In this document: positions 42,231-54,163 of the stretch, in pieces
Layout of the letters: every line of letters starts with the position of its first letter
Position numbering within the stretch: position 1 is the stretch's first letter
Source of the DNA: Acorus gramineus
Lineage: Eukaryota > Streptophyta > Magnoliopsida > Acorales > Acoraceae
Assembly (NCBI GenBank): GCA_030737835.1
Contig: JAUJYN010000016.1
Span: 1,651,001-1,715,000 of the forward strand
Direction: 5' to 3'
Length of the DNA: 64,000 bases
The notes under the pieces: generated by a model
Database searches by the model: none
Seen by the model: only the letters and a program-made list of their open reading frames with translations
Told to the model about the DNA's origin: nothing
Position numbers and translations under genes: made by a program

Positions 42231-42510
42231 TTTTGATTGAAGAAAAAAAAAGGTAATAAATGAGTAGCTAGAATCAGACGAAAGCAAGAAAGAAACAGAA
42301 ACTTCGACGACCACCTAGGGGGTTCGTCCAGGAGTTAACACAGTACAGATATTCAGTAGCATACAACAACCACCATCATGCATTCATGAAACAGATTAGA
42401 CTCAGTCTTATTGATGTCTAGTGAAAGTTGCAGGAATTCTTTTCAAACTAGCACTACTCTCTGCCTAGGGGTTTTAGAGGACCAACCTGATTGAGCTTTT
42501 CACGAAGGGG

Positions 42511-42528
42511 GTCCCACCGTGATCGCCA
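42511..42528 (-). promoter_or_regulatory. Tat primer-binding site (probably tRNA-Arg type)
   Basis: The minus strand reads TGGCGATCACGGTGGGAC three bases inside the 5' LTR end. It resembles the TGGCGA...TGGGGA sites of Ogre/Tat elements attributed to tRNA-Arg; the tRNA assignment is tentative. Confidence 0.6.
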
Positions 42529-42531
42529 GAC

Positions 42532-44984
42532 TGTCGGTGTTGGATTTTGACACGGCGTGGTCGTGAATCCGGGTTCCTTCAAGTTTGGTTCCGTCACGCA
42601 CACGGCGCTTCGAATCACCACTTGATGGATCGTCCAAGGTTGCCCGACCGCTTCCAGGGACGTTTGTGTGATCGCCACTTGCTTTTCCTCAAAAGCAAGA
42701 AAAGAAGATTTCTTCTGTTATTACTCGCCTTCAACGAGGGATGCGGGTTCTCCTCTCAAGGATCACGGCCGGCCGTGCCTTGAGGTGTTTAAGCTCAGAT
42801 TGGTCCTGAAAACCCAAAGAGAGAGAAAAATACCTTTTTTTTTGTGCAAGGTTGGTAAATGGGATAAAAGGGTGTTCTTTCTGGTCAATAGACTGGAGAT
42901 TGATGAACTAGAAGGGATTGTTGGTCTCGACGAACCACGGGGGAGTTGTCGAGATTGACAAACTATGGATGGATGGTCGGGTTCGACGAACTATGATTGG
43001 ATTGTCGAGTTCGGCGAGTTAAAGGGGGGTTGTCGGGTTTGACGAGTTAGAGGGGGGTTGTCGGGTTTGACGAGTTAGAGGGGGGTTGTCGGGTTTGACG
43101 AGTTAGAGGAGGGTTGTCGGGTTTGACGAGTTAGAGGAGGGTTGTTGGGTTTGACGAATTAAAGGTGGGTTGTCGGTATTGACGAGTTAGAGGAGGGTTG
43201 TCGGGTTTGACGAGTTACAGGGGGATTGTCAAGTTAGACGAGTACAGTGGGGATTGTCGAGTTTGACGAGTTAGAGGAGGGTTGTCGGGTTTGACGAGTT
43301 AGAGGAGGGTTGTTGGGTTTGACGAGTTAAAGGTGGGTTGTCGGTATTGACGAGTTAGAGGAGGGTTGTCGGGTTTGACGAGTTACAGGGGGATTGTCAA
43401 GTTAGACGAGTACAGGGGGGATTGTCGAGTTCGACGAGTTAAAGGAGGATTGTCGAGGTCGACGAGCCAGGGGGGGTTGTCGAGGGTTAACTCCAAAAAA
43501 AAAAAAATTTAACAAAATTAGTGGGAGGCTTTATGTTAGCAAGGAACGAAGAAAAACAAAAAAAAGCAGCATATAAACAGTATATAAAAGAGTAATAACA
43601 AGCATATAAAGCAGTAAATGACAAATAAAGTAGACAAAGTAAAACAAAAGGGGTTAGTAGTCCTTGGGAGGTACCCAAACTTGCAAAGGGGAGTGTTCAA
43701 ATGGTCCCTAGACCAACTGACCAACGATCCAAGTTAGGGTCGTCCGCCAGCTGCGTATAGTTTCCAAAAGAACTGATAAAAGTCCAATGATGTACTCCAA
43801 CACTCTCAACTTTGATTAAACTTATATTTATTAGATTTAGTAAGTTTGTTACCACCTTATACAAGTTCTTTTAGGAAATGATATGTTATACAAGTTCTCT
43901 TAAGTAAAAAAAAAAGAGAAGGAAAAAAAAAGGAAAGGGAAGGGAAGTGAGGGTAGGGAGGTGTGGTGGGTGGTTGTTTGGAGTGGCTGCCGGCGTAGGG
44001 GGTGGTGGTGCTCGGAAACGGAGGGTGGAGAGTGTTGAGAGGGCTGTTGGTGATAAAGAACAAGGTGGGTTCGGATGGGTGGCTTTTGGAGAGGAATGGG
44101 AGGGGTTAGGTGGTAGGTGAGAGTGGTGGGTGGTTGTTTGGGGTGGCTGCTGGTGTAGGGGGTGGTGGTGCTCGGAAATGGAGGGTGGAGGGTGGTGAAA
44201 GGTCGCTGGTCTCGAGTGGGGTGGCTAGGAGAGGCGTTGGGGAGTAAAAGGTGGGTAAAGATGGTGTTTCCTAGATGGCTCTCCCCCTCCAAACGCCTCC
44301 CTTTTATAGCCCCAAACGACCACCACCTTCTTGACACCTGTTTGGGGAAGTCATGAGTGCCCCACGACGCTCCCACGTTCACCCGAAGTGGCTGACGTCG
44401 GTGGAGAGGCGAAAAAAATCAAGCCATGCCGTCCTTTCCGAGCTGAACTTATCCCAGTATTTTCGACGATCCATCATCCCATCGTCGAGGTCGACAATCC
44501 CTCCAAAGATCGTCGAAGTCGACAATTCTCAGAAAGATCGTCCAGTTCGACAATCCTTTCAAAGATCGTCGAAGTCGACGATCCTCAGAAAGATCGTCCA
44601 GTTCGACAATCCTTTCAGAGATCGTCGAAGTCGACGATCCTCAGAAAGATCGTCCAGTTCGACAATCCTTTCAGAGATCGTCGAAGTCGACGATCCTCAG
44701 AAGGATCGTCCAGTTCGACAAGTGGGTGGTCGCTCGTCTCAGTCACCAGAGAGATTTTCATGTCTTGTATAACAACCCAAGGCTTAACCGTTCTGGGCAA
44801 TGGTACTGCTTTTCTTGAGCTTTCCTTTAAGAACTTGTTGCGCTCATGCTTTCTTTTCTTCCCTTTCCCTACTCAAATGATTATTCTGGCTCCGGGAAGA
44901 TTATCGGGGCTTAGACCTGCAAACTAAGATATCACAAATGATAAGTGTTTCACAGTTCTGACCGATCAAAATGGGGTATCTACA
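42532..44984 (-). repeat. Tat 5' LTR
   Basis: A 2453-base LTR nearly identical to 26692-29117, with one additional 28-base unit. The TATA box is at 44300-44309, tandem repeats at about 43010-43485 and 44480-44725. Confidence 0.93.
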
Positions 44985-45238
44985 GGGTGGTGCGGCGGCG
45001 TGTCCAGGCAGCGGGCAGGGGCCCGGCGGGGCGCGGGGTGCGTGGGCTGAGGCGCGGCGGTGCACCCGGGCGGTCGAGTGGCCGTGCGGGTGGTTGCCGG
45101 GGTGCTCGGGCTAGCGTGCATGCGGGTCGTATGCACGTTTGCCCGAGTGTTGGGTGTTTGGTTGTGGGTTTTGTGTATTTTAAGTCTTCTTGTTGTGTTT
45201 GTGGATTTATACTGACTAGTTAATACCCTGTCTTGCAG

Positions 45239-45274
45239 ATCTCGACGGACGGTCGCGCGTCGACCCGACTTCCG
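45239..45274 (+). other. Putative mini-exon of the Tekay 5' LTR
   Basis: 36 nt between CTTGCAG and GTGAGT. Flanking putative introns run 25985-45238 (enlarged by the Tat element) and 45275-46326. Confidence 0.5.
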
Positions 45275-46029
45275 GTGAGTGGGACAACCCAACCCAGTTT
45301 GGGAGGCGCTACATGCATTTGGGCGTGTACCGTCCTCCCCTGGGGCACATAGTTAGTATTAACTGCTTTGTTATAATCCATGTAAGCATGATGTGTGTGT
45401 AGAATGCATGCCGCCCTAGACTTGTATGTTAGGGACTCGCACCCTTAGGATTTGTGCATGAGCCGTGCATCCTGTCACCCCGCTATCATGCTAGGAAAGC
45501 CCGACCTGAGCATGCGTCCTATTAGTTTGATTTATTTAATTAAATGCAAGCTTTAATATTGTTAGCATGCCTTGGGGAATATAAGGGGGCCTTGCGAGGT
45601 TAACATTGAGACCCGGGTTAGGGTACTCCGTGTTCCTCGTTTGGTTGTCGGATGTCCTACATCGGGACCTCAGGTTACCCTCCCAAGGTCTCTTTTCCCC
45701 ATTTATGTTCTATTTATTTTCCCCGCATCCTGGTTATGCGCGCTGGTGGAATTCAGAGGAATTCAAGACATTAGAGTTGTAGAGATGTGCTGTCAGCGGA
45801 TCCGAGTGGATCATATGCGATGGATAGGCTGTTCTGTTCCCTTCGTTGGATCCGTGTAGAGACTACCCCGGCGTTGGAAAGGTTGTCCCGTGCAGGGGCT
45901 TCCATCAGTAGGGGCCTCCTGATTTGGTAGAAGGACTGCGCCGAACGTGGGAGTGGCCAAACGACCTACGGAGTGGGGAGAGACTATCGGTGGACCGAGG
46001 GTGACCAACAGCCTAGTCAGTCCCAAGAG

Positions 46030-46200
46030 CCTAGGTCACCTGTTGAGAGGTGAGGGTGAGGGTATGGTGGGCCGGCGATGCGACGACCCACAGGATTGTG
46101 TATGGATGATTATCCGCCCATTAAGTCCCAACATCCTATGTCACCTGGCGAGGGTGAGGGTGAGGGTGAGGGTATGGGGTTCGGCGATGTGACGAACCCC
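46030..46200 (+). other. Two G-tract/hairpin modules in the Tekay 5' LTR
   Basis: Module 1 has CACCT/AGGTG arms, GGGTGAGGG and a GTGGG/CCCAC stem (46067-46091). Module 2 has four GAGGGT units and a perfect GGGGTTCG/CGAACCCC stem (46176-46200) around GCGATGTGA. Confidence 0.6.
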
Positions 46201-46731
46201 CGGATTTGTGTTGTTTATGCCGCTTTGGGGCTTGTGATTGATTAAATATGGTTAATATGAACTGTATGCATGGGTTGTGCTATTCACTGAGCGTGTGGCT
46301 CACCCCTCGCATAATGTCTTTTTCAGTGATCACTGAGGACTTGAAGGAGGAGCTTCCCGAGCGACTACCCCAGTAGCGGAGTTAGCGCCACGTCCCTCGA
46401 GTCTTGAGGCCATCAGCACCCTTCTCTTGTTGTATGTATATATATTTCTGTGCTTGGGCACCTAGTTTGGATTATGTATGGATTTTATTTGTGTGTATAT
46501 GGACATGTTGGCTCTCACAGGACTTATGATTATGTATCGAGTCTGTAGTATGTTTTGATTACAGATTCAGTCTTTTAGCTTCCGCATTTGGTGTATATAT
46601 TATGTCAGCCCTGCTTTTATCTGTGTTGTCATTTTAGTTGTTGTGTGAGTATGTTATTGATTCCTGTTTACTGATATCATATATACACTTGCCGCGTCCC
46701 GGGGACGGCCGCCCTGGGGCGTGACAAAAGT

Positions 46732-46744
46732 TGGTATCAGAGCC
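46732..46744 (+). promoter_or_regulatory. Tekay primer-binding site (tRNA-iMet)
   Basis: TGGTATCAGAGCC five bases after the 5' LTR end. Confidence 0.93.
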
Positions 46745-46846
46745 TGGTCCTGTCAGAGCCAAATGTCTTCTTTTTCGTAGAGATGAGTCCTAGGATTTCT
46801 ATATGCGTATTCTGATCCTAGTGTCTGGTTTTCTTAGGTTGCTGAT

Positions 46847-47917
46847 ATGCCTCCTCGCAGAGGACGGCGCGGACGTGGTCCCTCTCGACCCTTGGAGGTC
46901 TCCGGACCTGCCAGAGTCGAGGATGCTATTGGTGAGTCCTCAGCCGTGAGGCCAGGATCAGCTCAGGAGCCTCCTGCCTGGGAGCGCGCGTTTGCGCGGT
47001 TAGCAGATTTGGTAGAGACCCAGACGAGGGTGTTGGCAGATCAGGCACGGGAGATACAGGAGCTGCGGGCGGCCCGCGAGGCAGTTCCGCAGGTTCCCCT
47101 GGTGGCAGATCCACCTGCGGTACCCGATGTGCCCCCAGTCCCTGTGGCTATTCCGGCGGTCAGAGTTCAGGATCCTCAGGAGAGGGAGGCGGGGCTAGAG
47201 GCTGCAACGAGAGTGCAGCAGAGTGGCCTCTCAGCCTTTCTGAAGCTCCATCCTCCCGAGTTTCGGGGTCAGACGGAGGACCCCCTTGCTCCAGAGAGGT
47301 GGTTGATGGAGGTGGATACCATCTTCTCGACGATGCTTTGCACAGACCGCCAGAGGGTCTCCCTGGCTACGTTTATGCTGAAGGGTAGCGCCGCCGAGTG
47401 GTGGGCTACTAGATCAGTGGACATCCCAGAGGGATTGGAGCAGCTCACATGGGCGGGATTCAGGAGATATTTCTTGGAGGAGTATTTCCCCTTCTCGACG
47501 CGACAGATAGTGATGCAGGAGTTTGAGCAACTGACTCAGGGCACTATGTCCGTCGCTGACTACTCCATGCGATTCACGAGGCTGTCCAGATTCGCTCCAG
47601 CTCTGGCGATGGACGAGGAGACGAGGTGCTGTCGGTTCGAGCTCGGTCTCAGCAGTGCCATCCGAGTGCACGTCACCGCCCATGCTTTCACGAGGTACTC
47701 CGACTTAGTGTCTCGGGCGAAGACTGTCGAGAGAGACCTCGGGATCCAGGTGAGGGCTCCGACCCGTCGACAGACCAGAGGCCACCCAGAGGTCAGGACA
47801 GAGGGCAGCGCAAGAAGAAGAGGGCCCGCTTCGAGCAGTCAGCGGCTTCCCCTTCTCCAGCAGATGTGGTGCCAGCGCGAGGTCCAGCACCCATCGCAGC
47901 AGTGCCAGTCCAGATGA
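46847..47917 (+). pseudogene. gag: Tekay Gag, matrix/capsid part
   Basis: The first ATG after the PBS opens a Gag with the same MPPRRGRRGRGPSR start as the array copies and the gag core at about residues 130-290 (FLKLHPPEFRG, WWATR, YFPFSTRQ, FEQLTQGTMSVADY). A one-base frameshift near 47760 sends the last ~50 residues into the wrong frame; the natural frame continues at 47626-48468. It lacks the amber codon of the array copies. Confidence 0.85.
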
Positions 47918-48843
47918 GGCGACCAGAGACGAGGCGCTGTTATCACTGTCAGCGCGTCGGGCATATTCTGTATAATTGCCCCGACGCTGGCCGACCCGCA
48001 GTGATGCCCCAGCAGCAGCAGTTGCAGCAGCAGCAGCCTCAGCGCCAGCCGCAGCAGCAGCCTCAGCGTCAGCAGCAGCAGCCACAGGGTGGCCGTGCTG
48101 ATCAGAGGAGGCAGCCAGCGCAGCAGGCGAGGCGTGCCCCTGCTCCTCAGCCTCAGTTCGTCCAGGGCCGAGTGGCAGCGCTTTCGGCAGAGGAGGCCCA
48201 GGCATCAGGCAGCGTGGTCAGAGGTACTGTTCAGATCTCCCAGCTTCCTGCTTATGTACTATTTGATTCCGGAGCCACCCACTCGTTCGTGTCTCCCGCT
48301 TTCGCGAGACGGACGGGTGTGGCGTCCGCTCCTCTAGATGCTGTGTTAGAGGTGTCATTGCCCGTGGGAGACCGTATTCTCCTCAGTTCAGTGTACCGAG
48401 GGTGTACGGTAGAGATCGCGGAGCATGAGTTCCCGGTAGAGCTGGTGGAGCTTGCGATGGCATTTTGATGCCATCCTGGGGATGGATTGGCTTGCAGCTA
48501 GTCATGCCAGCATCGACTGTTTCGCCAAGTCGGTGTCGTTCCACCTTCCTGGTCGGAGGTCTTCCAGTTCGTGGGCGATCGAGACGTAGCTCCTCTGGGG
48601 TTCGTGTCGTCCATGCAGGCGTGGAGACTCCTTCAGGGTGGATGCGAGGGCTTTCTGGCTTATATTGCTCTGGAGGATGCACCGCTGCGGGCAGATATCA
48701 GTCAGACTCCGGTCGTGGCAGAGTATCCCGAGGTTTTCCCCGATCTTTCGGGATTACCGCCGGATCGCGCGATCGAGTTTGAGATCAATCTGATTCCGGG
48801 GACCGAGCAAGTTTTGAGGGCTCCGTACCGGATGGCTCCGCAG
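47760..48843 (+). pseudogene. Tekay nucleocapsid and aspartic protease
   Basis: Contains a CYHCQRVGHILYNC zinc knuckle, a Gln-rich spacer encoded by CAG repeats, and a retropepsin with LFDSGATHSFV and, after an extra T near 48465, ILGMDWL. Another one-base shift lies near 48560 and a third near 48840, after which the RT frame starts. Protease would cleave the Gag-Pol precursor; as written it is not translatable in one frame. Confidence 0.82.
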
Positions 48844-48851
48844 AGCTGAGG

Positions 48852-49995
48852 GTGCTGAAGGAGCAGTTAGAGGAGTTGCTGGAGAAGGGCTTCGCACGTC
48901 CGAGTGTGTCTCCGTGGGGAGCCCCTGTCCTGTTCGTCCGGAAGAAGGACGGTTCACTGCGGCTGTGTATTGATTACAGGCAGCTGAATAAACGGACAGT
49001 GAAGAACAAGTACCCGTTGCCGCGGATCGACGATCTGTTTGACCAGCTCCAGGGAGCGTGCGTCTTTTCCAAGATCGATCTCCGCTCGGGGTACTACCAG
49101 TTGAAGATCCGGGAGTCAGACATCTCGAAGACGGCCTTTCACACCCGGTATGGGCACTACGAGTTCAGAGTACTGCCATTCGGGTTGACGAACGCGCCGG
49201 CGGCCTTCATGGATCTGATGAACCGGGTATTTCGACCCTTCCTCGACTCCTTTGTGGTAGTATTCATCGATGATATATTGGTGTACTCGAGGAGTCTTGA
49301 GGAGCACGCTCACCATCTTCGCACTGTCTTGGAGACTTTGGCCAGACATCAGTTGTTCGCCAAGTTCAGCAAGTGCGAGTTCTGGTTGGAGCGTATGGCC
49401 TTTCTGGGCCATGTGATTTCCGGTGAGGGTATAGCTGTGGACCTGGAGAAGACGCTCGCCGTGTCGAATTGGCGTCGACCGTCGAACCCCACAGAGATTC
49501 GTAGCTTCTTGGGCTTGGCGGGTTATTACAGGAGGTTTGTGGAGGGTTTCTCCAAGATAGCCGTTCCTCTTACCCGCCTCACTCGGAAAGATGTTCGGTT
49601 CGAGTGGTCCCCTTCTTGCGAGGAGAGCTTCCAGGAGCTGAAGCGAAGACTCACCTCAGCGCCAGTTCTTACCCTTCCATCTGGGAGTGGTGGGTTCGCA
49701 GTATACACAGATGCATCGCAGTTGGGTGTGGGTTGCGTCCTGATGCAGCACGGTAAGGTGGTGGCTTACGCGTCTCGTCAGTTGAAGCCCCATGAGCAGA
49801 ACTACCCCACCCATGACCTCGAGTTGGCTGCGATCATATTTGCGCTGAAGATGTGGAGGCATTACCTCTATGGAGAGGAGTTCGAGCTCTTTACTGATCA
49901 TAAGAGCTTGACATATCTGCAGTCTCAGCCGGAGCTCAACATGCGTCAGAGGCGTTGGGTTGAGTTCCTGACAGACTACGATGTGACATCGCTTA
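48852..49995 (+). pseudogene. Tekay reverse transcriptase and RNase H
   Basis: Open from 48852. RT motifs are [38 protein letters not shown] and FIDD (residues 138-141 of this segment). RNase H begins with YTDAS (285-289) and includes ELAAI and TDHKSL. A one- or two-base indel near 49990 interrupts the frame just before the final RNase H Asp motif (ADALS), which is in the integrase frame. All catalytic residues are present across the two frames. Confidence 0.88.
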
Positions 49996-51480
49996 CCATC
50001 CGGGTAAGGCGAATGTCGTTGCAGATGCGCTCAGTAGGCAGCCCCTGGGCATGGCCGCCCACATGGCTGTCCGTCGTTGGAGGCTTCTGGAGGAGGCCGC
50101 TTGCTGGATCAGCGTTCGAGAGACTCCTGCTGGGGGCTTTTTGGCCAGGCTGGTGGTGCAGCCGGTTCTTCTCGACGAGATCCGCACGGCTCAGGCTCAG
50201 GATCCGCATTTTATAGTCCTTTCTGAAGGCGTCGCCCGGGGCGAGCGCCAGGACTACCAGATTCGCGCGGACGGGATCCTGAGATTCAGAGGCCGAGTGT
50301 GCATCCCCGACGACGCAGAGCTGAGGCGGAAGATTCTGGACGAGGCCCATCGCTCGAGGTACACCGTGCACCCTGGTGGCACGAAGATGTACAGAGGCCT
50401 TCGTCGCGGCTACTGGTGGCGCGGGATGAAGACGGATATCGCCCGTTTCGTTGCCCGATGCCTAGTATGCCAGCAGGTGAAGTCGGAGCATCAGCGCCCT
50501 GCGGGGAAGCTGCAGTCCATTGAGATCCCTCAGTGGAAGTGGGAGCAGATCACCATGGACTTCGTCTCGGGTCTGCCGAGGTCACGTTCGGGTCGCGATG
50601 CCATCTGGGTGATCGTCGACCGGCTGACGAAGTCTGCTCATTTCCTCCCCATCCGACTCACCGATTCTCTGGACACTCTGGCGCAGTTATTCGTCTCCGA
50701 GATTGTCCGTCTCCATGGCACTCCAGTCAGCATCATTTCTGATCGAGACGCGCGTTTCACTTCGAGGTTCTGGCGTAGCCTCCAGCACGCCCTTGGTACG
50801 AACCTCCATTTCAGTACAGCGTTTCATCCTCAGACGGACGGCCAGTCGGAGAGGACGATCCAGACCCTTGAGGACATGCTGCGGGCCTGTGTACTCGATT
50901 TTGGGGGCAGTTGGGAGAGGCACCTTCCGTTGGTGGAGTTTGCCTACAACAACAGCTACCACTCGAGCATCCGGATGGCTCCCTACGAGGCACTTTATGG
51001 CCGCAGCTGCAGGTCCCCCCTGTGTTGGGACGAGGTCGGAGAGCGCCAGCTAGAGGGACCAGAGATCGTTCACCAGACCTCCGAGATGGTGAAGACGATT
51101 CGCGAGCGTATCCGAGTCGCTCAGAGTCGTCAGAAGAGCTACGCCGACCGCCGTCGCCGTGAGCTCGCCTTCGAGGTCGGTGACCATGTGTTCTTGAAGG
51201 TGTCCCCGATGAAGGGCATCTTCCGATTCGGTGTGCGGGGCAAGCTGAGTCCGCGTTTCATTGGGCCATTCCTCATCCTCGAGCGAGTTGGGGAGGTGGC
51301 CTATCGCATAGCTCTGCCCCCACAGTTGGCTCAGGCCCATGACGTCTTCCATGTCTCGCAGCTGAGGCGATACGTCCACGATCCTGCTCACATCATCCCG
51401 TTCGAGCCGCTCGTCTTCGAGCCGGACTTGTCTTTCGTGGAGCAGCCGATTGAGATCATGGACCGCCCGAGAAGAGGCTC
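49996..51480 (+). pseudogene. Tekay integrase
   Basis: Zinc-binding HHCC residues H100, H107, C137 and C140 and catalytic D170, D231 and E267 (counted from an internal ATG at 50051) are all present, with 35 residues between the last two. A GPY/F-type tail (FIGPFLILERVGEVAYRIALP) follows. The frame enters from RNase H by a shift near 49990 and leaves by another near 51468. Confidence 0.88.
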
Positions 51481-51597
51481 CGCACCAAGACCGTCCAGCT
51501 GGTCAAGGTGCGATGGCAGCACCGTTCCGGTGCCGAGGCCACCTGGGAGCTCGAGGACGCCATGCGTGACGCGTATCCGCATCTTTTCCCTTCTTAG
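51468..51597 (+). pseudogene. Chromodomain-like integrase tail
   Basis: Beyond a one-base shift, the next frame reads LVKVRWQHRSGAEATWELED and ends near TAG at 51597. The W-x-x-R/H...ATWE pattern is typical of chromovirus chromodomains, which direct integration to heterochromatin. It supports placement in the Tekay/chromovirus group. Confidence 0.75.
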
Positions 51598-51632
51598 ATG
51601 TTCTTGTATTTATTTTGAGGACAAAATTTCCT

Positions 51633-51645
51633 AAGGGGGGGAAAA
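51633..51645 (+). promoter_or_regulatory. Tekay polypurine tract
   Basis: AAGGGGGGGAAAA directly before the 3' LTR start. Confidence 0.9.
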
Positions 51646-53201
51646 TGTTATATATGTGTCACTTTTTGGCCTGTTGGTAACCATTGGAGTATTTTGGCAG
51701 TTTTTGAATTTTTTCGTTTTTCGATCGGAACCGCATAATTCTGGACTGTTAGCTATCGTCCTGAGCTAGAGGACTCCGATTGAAAATCTAACTGCATATT
51801 ATGTGTCCTGGTGCCATTTTAAGCCACTCATGAAAATTTCATCGAATTCCGGCAACGTTTCTGAAATTTCACAGTTCCGGGGCGTATCCGGGTTTTTAAG
51901 TCGCATACTATATATATGTGAGATCTAATTTTTGAGTTACACTATTCATCATCCCTACCAATCTTTCCCTCTCTCCTCTCTCTCATTTTTCTCCCTTTTG
52001 AGGCCCTTAGACCCCTCAAACCTAAAAACCTAAAGCACAAGAAGTGTAGATCGGGTCCCGATCTACACCCGGTGCCTTCAAATCCCAATTTCGACGAGTC
52101 TAGCCTCTCCATCCTCCCCTCTTTCTCATCTGTTTTGGGCCGTTTCGAATGCCGAGAGAGATCCGGGCGTAGGAGGGCCCTTGAGAAAGGTTTCGGTGCG
52201 CAGAGAGCACCGGTCACCACTTCCTCTCCCTTGGTAAGCTTTCTTTCCCTCTTTTTCATGCTTAGATGCTTGATAGGAGGGGGTTTTTGTGTTTGGGAGG
52301 TGGTCGGCGGCTGTGGGAGGCCGTCGGAGGTGGTTGGGGGCGGTCGGAGGCCGTCGGAGGCCATTGGGTGGGTGGTGGAGGTGCTCAGGGCAGTGGGGGT
52401 TCTGTTTCGGGCAGCAGGCAGCAGTGGCAGCAGCACAGGCAGTGCGCAGGTTGGGCGTGCTGTGCGCTCGGGGGGGGGGGGAGCTGGTGCCCAGCAGGGG
52501 CGCGTGTGCTGGGCGTGCTGTGCGCGGGTCTGGTGCGAGGAGCTGGTCGAGCAGCTGTGCGCGGGTCTGGTGCGAGGGCTGGTTGAGCAGCTGTGCGCGG
52601 GCGTGCAGGGCGTGCGTGCTGGGCGTGCTGGGCGTGCGGGCGATGGGCGCGCGGGTGTGTTGGGCGTGCAGGCGCTAGGCGAGCTGCGCGCGGGTGCACC
52701 TGGGAGGAGTTGTACGAGCGGCTGGTGCAAGGGGCTGTGCGAGCGGATGGGGCGCGGCGAGGTAGGGATGATGCGCGCGGGGCGCGGCGAGGTGGCGGAG
52801 GTGCGCGCGGGGTGCGCGCCGGGCAAGGCGCTGCGCGTGGGCGCGTGCGGGGTGCTCGCGAGCTGGCGCGAGGTGTGCGGGGCGCGCGCGGGTTGCTGCG
52901 GCTGAACGCAGTGGACGCGCGGTGCCCCGAGTGGTGCGGCGGCGTGTCCAGGCGGTGGGCAGGGGCCCGGCGGGGAGCGGGGTGCGTGGGCTGAGGCGCG
53001 GTGGTGCACCCGGGCGGTCGGGTGGCCGTGCGGGTGGTTGCCGGCCGTGCGGGTGGTTGCCGGAGTGCTCGGGCTAGCGTGCGTGCGGGTCGTATGCACG
53101 TTTGCCCGAGTGTTGGGTGTTTGGTTGTGGGTTTTGTGTATTTTAAGTCTTCTTGTTGTGTTTGTGGATTTATACTCTCTAGTTAATACCCTGTCTTGCA
53201 G

Positions 53202-53237
53202 ATCTCGACGGACGGTCACGCGTCGACCCGACTTCTG
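53202..53237 (+). other. Putative mini-exon of the Tekay 3' LTR
   Basis: 36 nt, bounded by CTTGCAG and GTGAGT. Predicted introns are 52234-53201 (968 bases) and 53238-54291 (1054 bases). Confidence 0.5.
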
Positions 53238-53992
53238 GTGAGTGGGACAACCCAACCCAGTTTGGGAGGCGCTACATGCATTTGGGCGTGTACCGTCCTC
53301 CCCTAGGTCACATAGTTAGTATTAACTGCTTTGTTATAATCCATGTAAGCATGATGTGTGTGTAGAATGCATGCCACCCTAGACTTGTATGTTAGGGACT
53401 CGCACCCTTAGGATTTGTGCATGAGCCGTGCATCCTGTCACCCCGTTATCATGCTAGGAAAGCCCTGACCTGTGCATGCGTCCTATTAGTTTGATTTATT
53501 TAATTAAATGCAAGCTTTAATATTGTTAGCATGCCTTGGGGAATATAAGGGGGCCTTGCGAGGTTAACATTGAGACCCGGGTTAGGGTACTCCGTGTTCC
53601 TCGTTTGGTTGTCGAATGTCCTACATCGGGACCTCAGGTTACCCTCCCAAGGTCTCTTTTCCCCATTTATGTCTTATTTATTTCCCCGCATCCTGGTTAT
53701 GCGCGCTGGTGGAATTCAGAGGAATTCAAGACATTAGAGTTGTAGAGATGTGCTGTCAGCGGATCCGAGTGGATCATATGCGATGGATAGGCTGTTCTGT
53801 TCCCTTCATTGGATCCGTGTAGAGACTACCCCGGCGTTGGAAAGGTTGTCCCGTGCAGGGGCTTCCATCAGTAGGCGCCTCCTGATTTGGTAGAAGGACT
53901 GCGCCGAACGTGGGAGTGGCCAAACGACCTACGGAGTGGGGAGAGACTATCGGTGGACCGAGGGTGACCAACAGCCTAGTCAGTCCCAAGAG

Positions 53993-54163
53993 CCTAGGTC
54001 ACCTGTTGAGAGGTGAGGGTGAGGGTATGGTGGGCCGGCGATGCGACGACCCACAGGATTGTGTATTGATGATTATCCGCCCATTAAGTCCCAACATCCT
54101 TGGTCACCTATTGAGGGTGAGGGTGAGGGTGAGGGTATGGGGTTCGGCGATGTGACGAACCCT
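53993..54163 (+). other. Two G-tract/hairpin modules in the Tekay 3' LTR
   Basis: Counterparts of 46030-46200. The second stem, GGGGTTCG/CGAACCCT (54139-54163), has become G-U at its base. Confidence 0.6.

Larger units (their letters stand above)
26692..44984 (-). mobile_element. Tat/Ogre-like Ty3/gypsy retrotransposon, 18.3 kb
   Basis: The element inserted into the Tekay 5' LTR. Its LTRs (26692-29117 and 42532-44984) start TGTAGATACCCC and end ACACCGACA in sense (minus) orientation. GGGTG occurs at both junctions (26689-26693 and 44985-44989), overlapping the first two LTR bases on the left. Order on the minus strand: PBS, A-tract repeats, gag, a protein with three protease-like domains and a G-patch, an A-rich intron-like gap, RT-RNase H-aRNase H-integrase, a long 3' untranslated region, PPT. 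The LTRs differ by few substitutions and one 28-base repeat unit, so insertion was recent. Confidence 0.93.
44985..46726 (+). repeat. Tekay 5' LTR, part 2
   Basis: Resumes with GGGTGGTGCGG after the Tat insertion and ends CGTGACA. It holds the CTTGCAG acceptor (45237-45238), mini-exon 45239-45274, GTGAGT donor, GAATTC hairpin (45749-45764), two G-tract/hairpin modules (46030-46200) and the TTTTTCAG acceptor (46325-46326). Confidence 0.92.
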
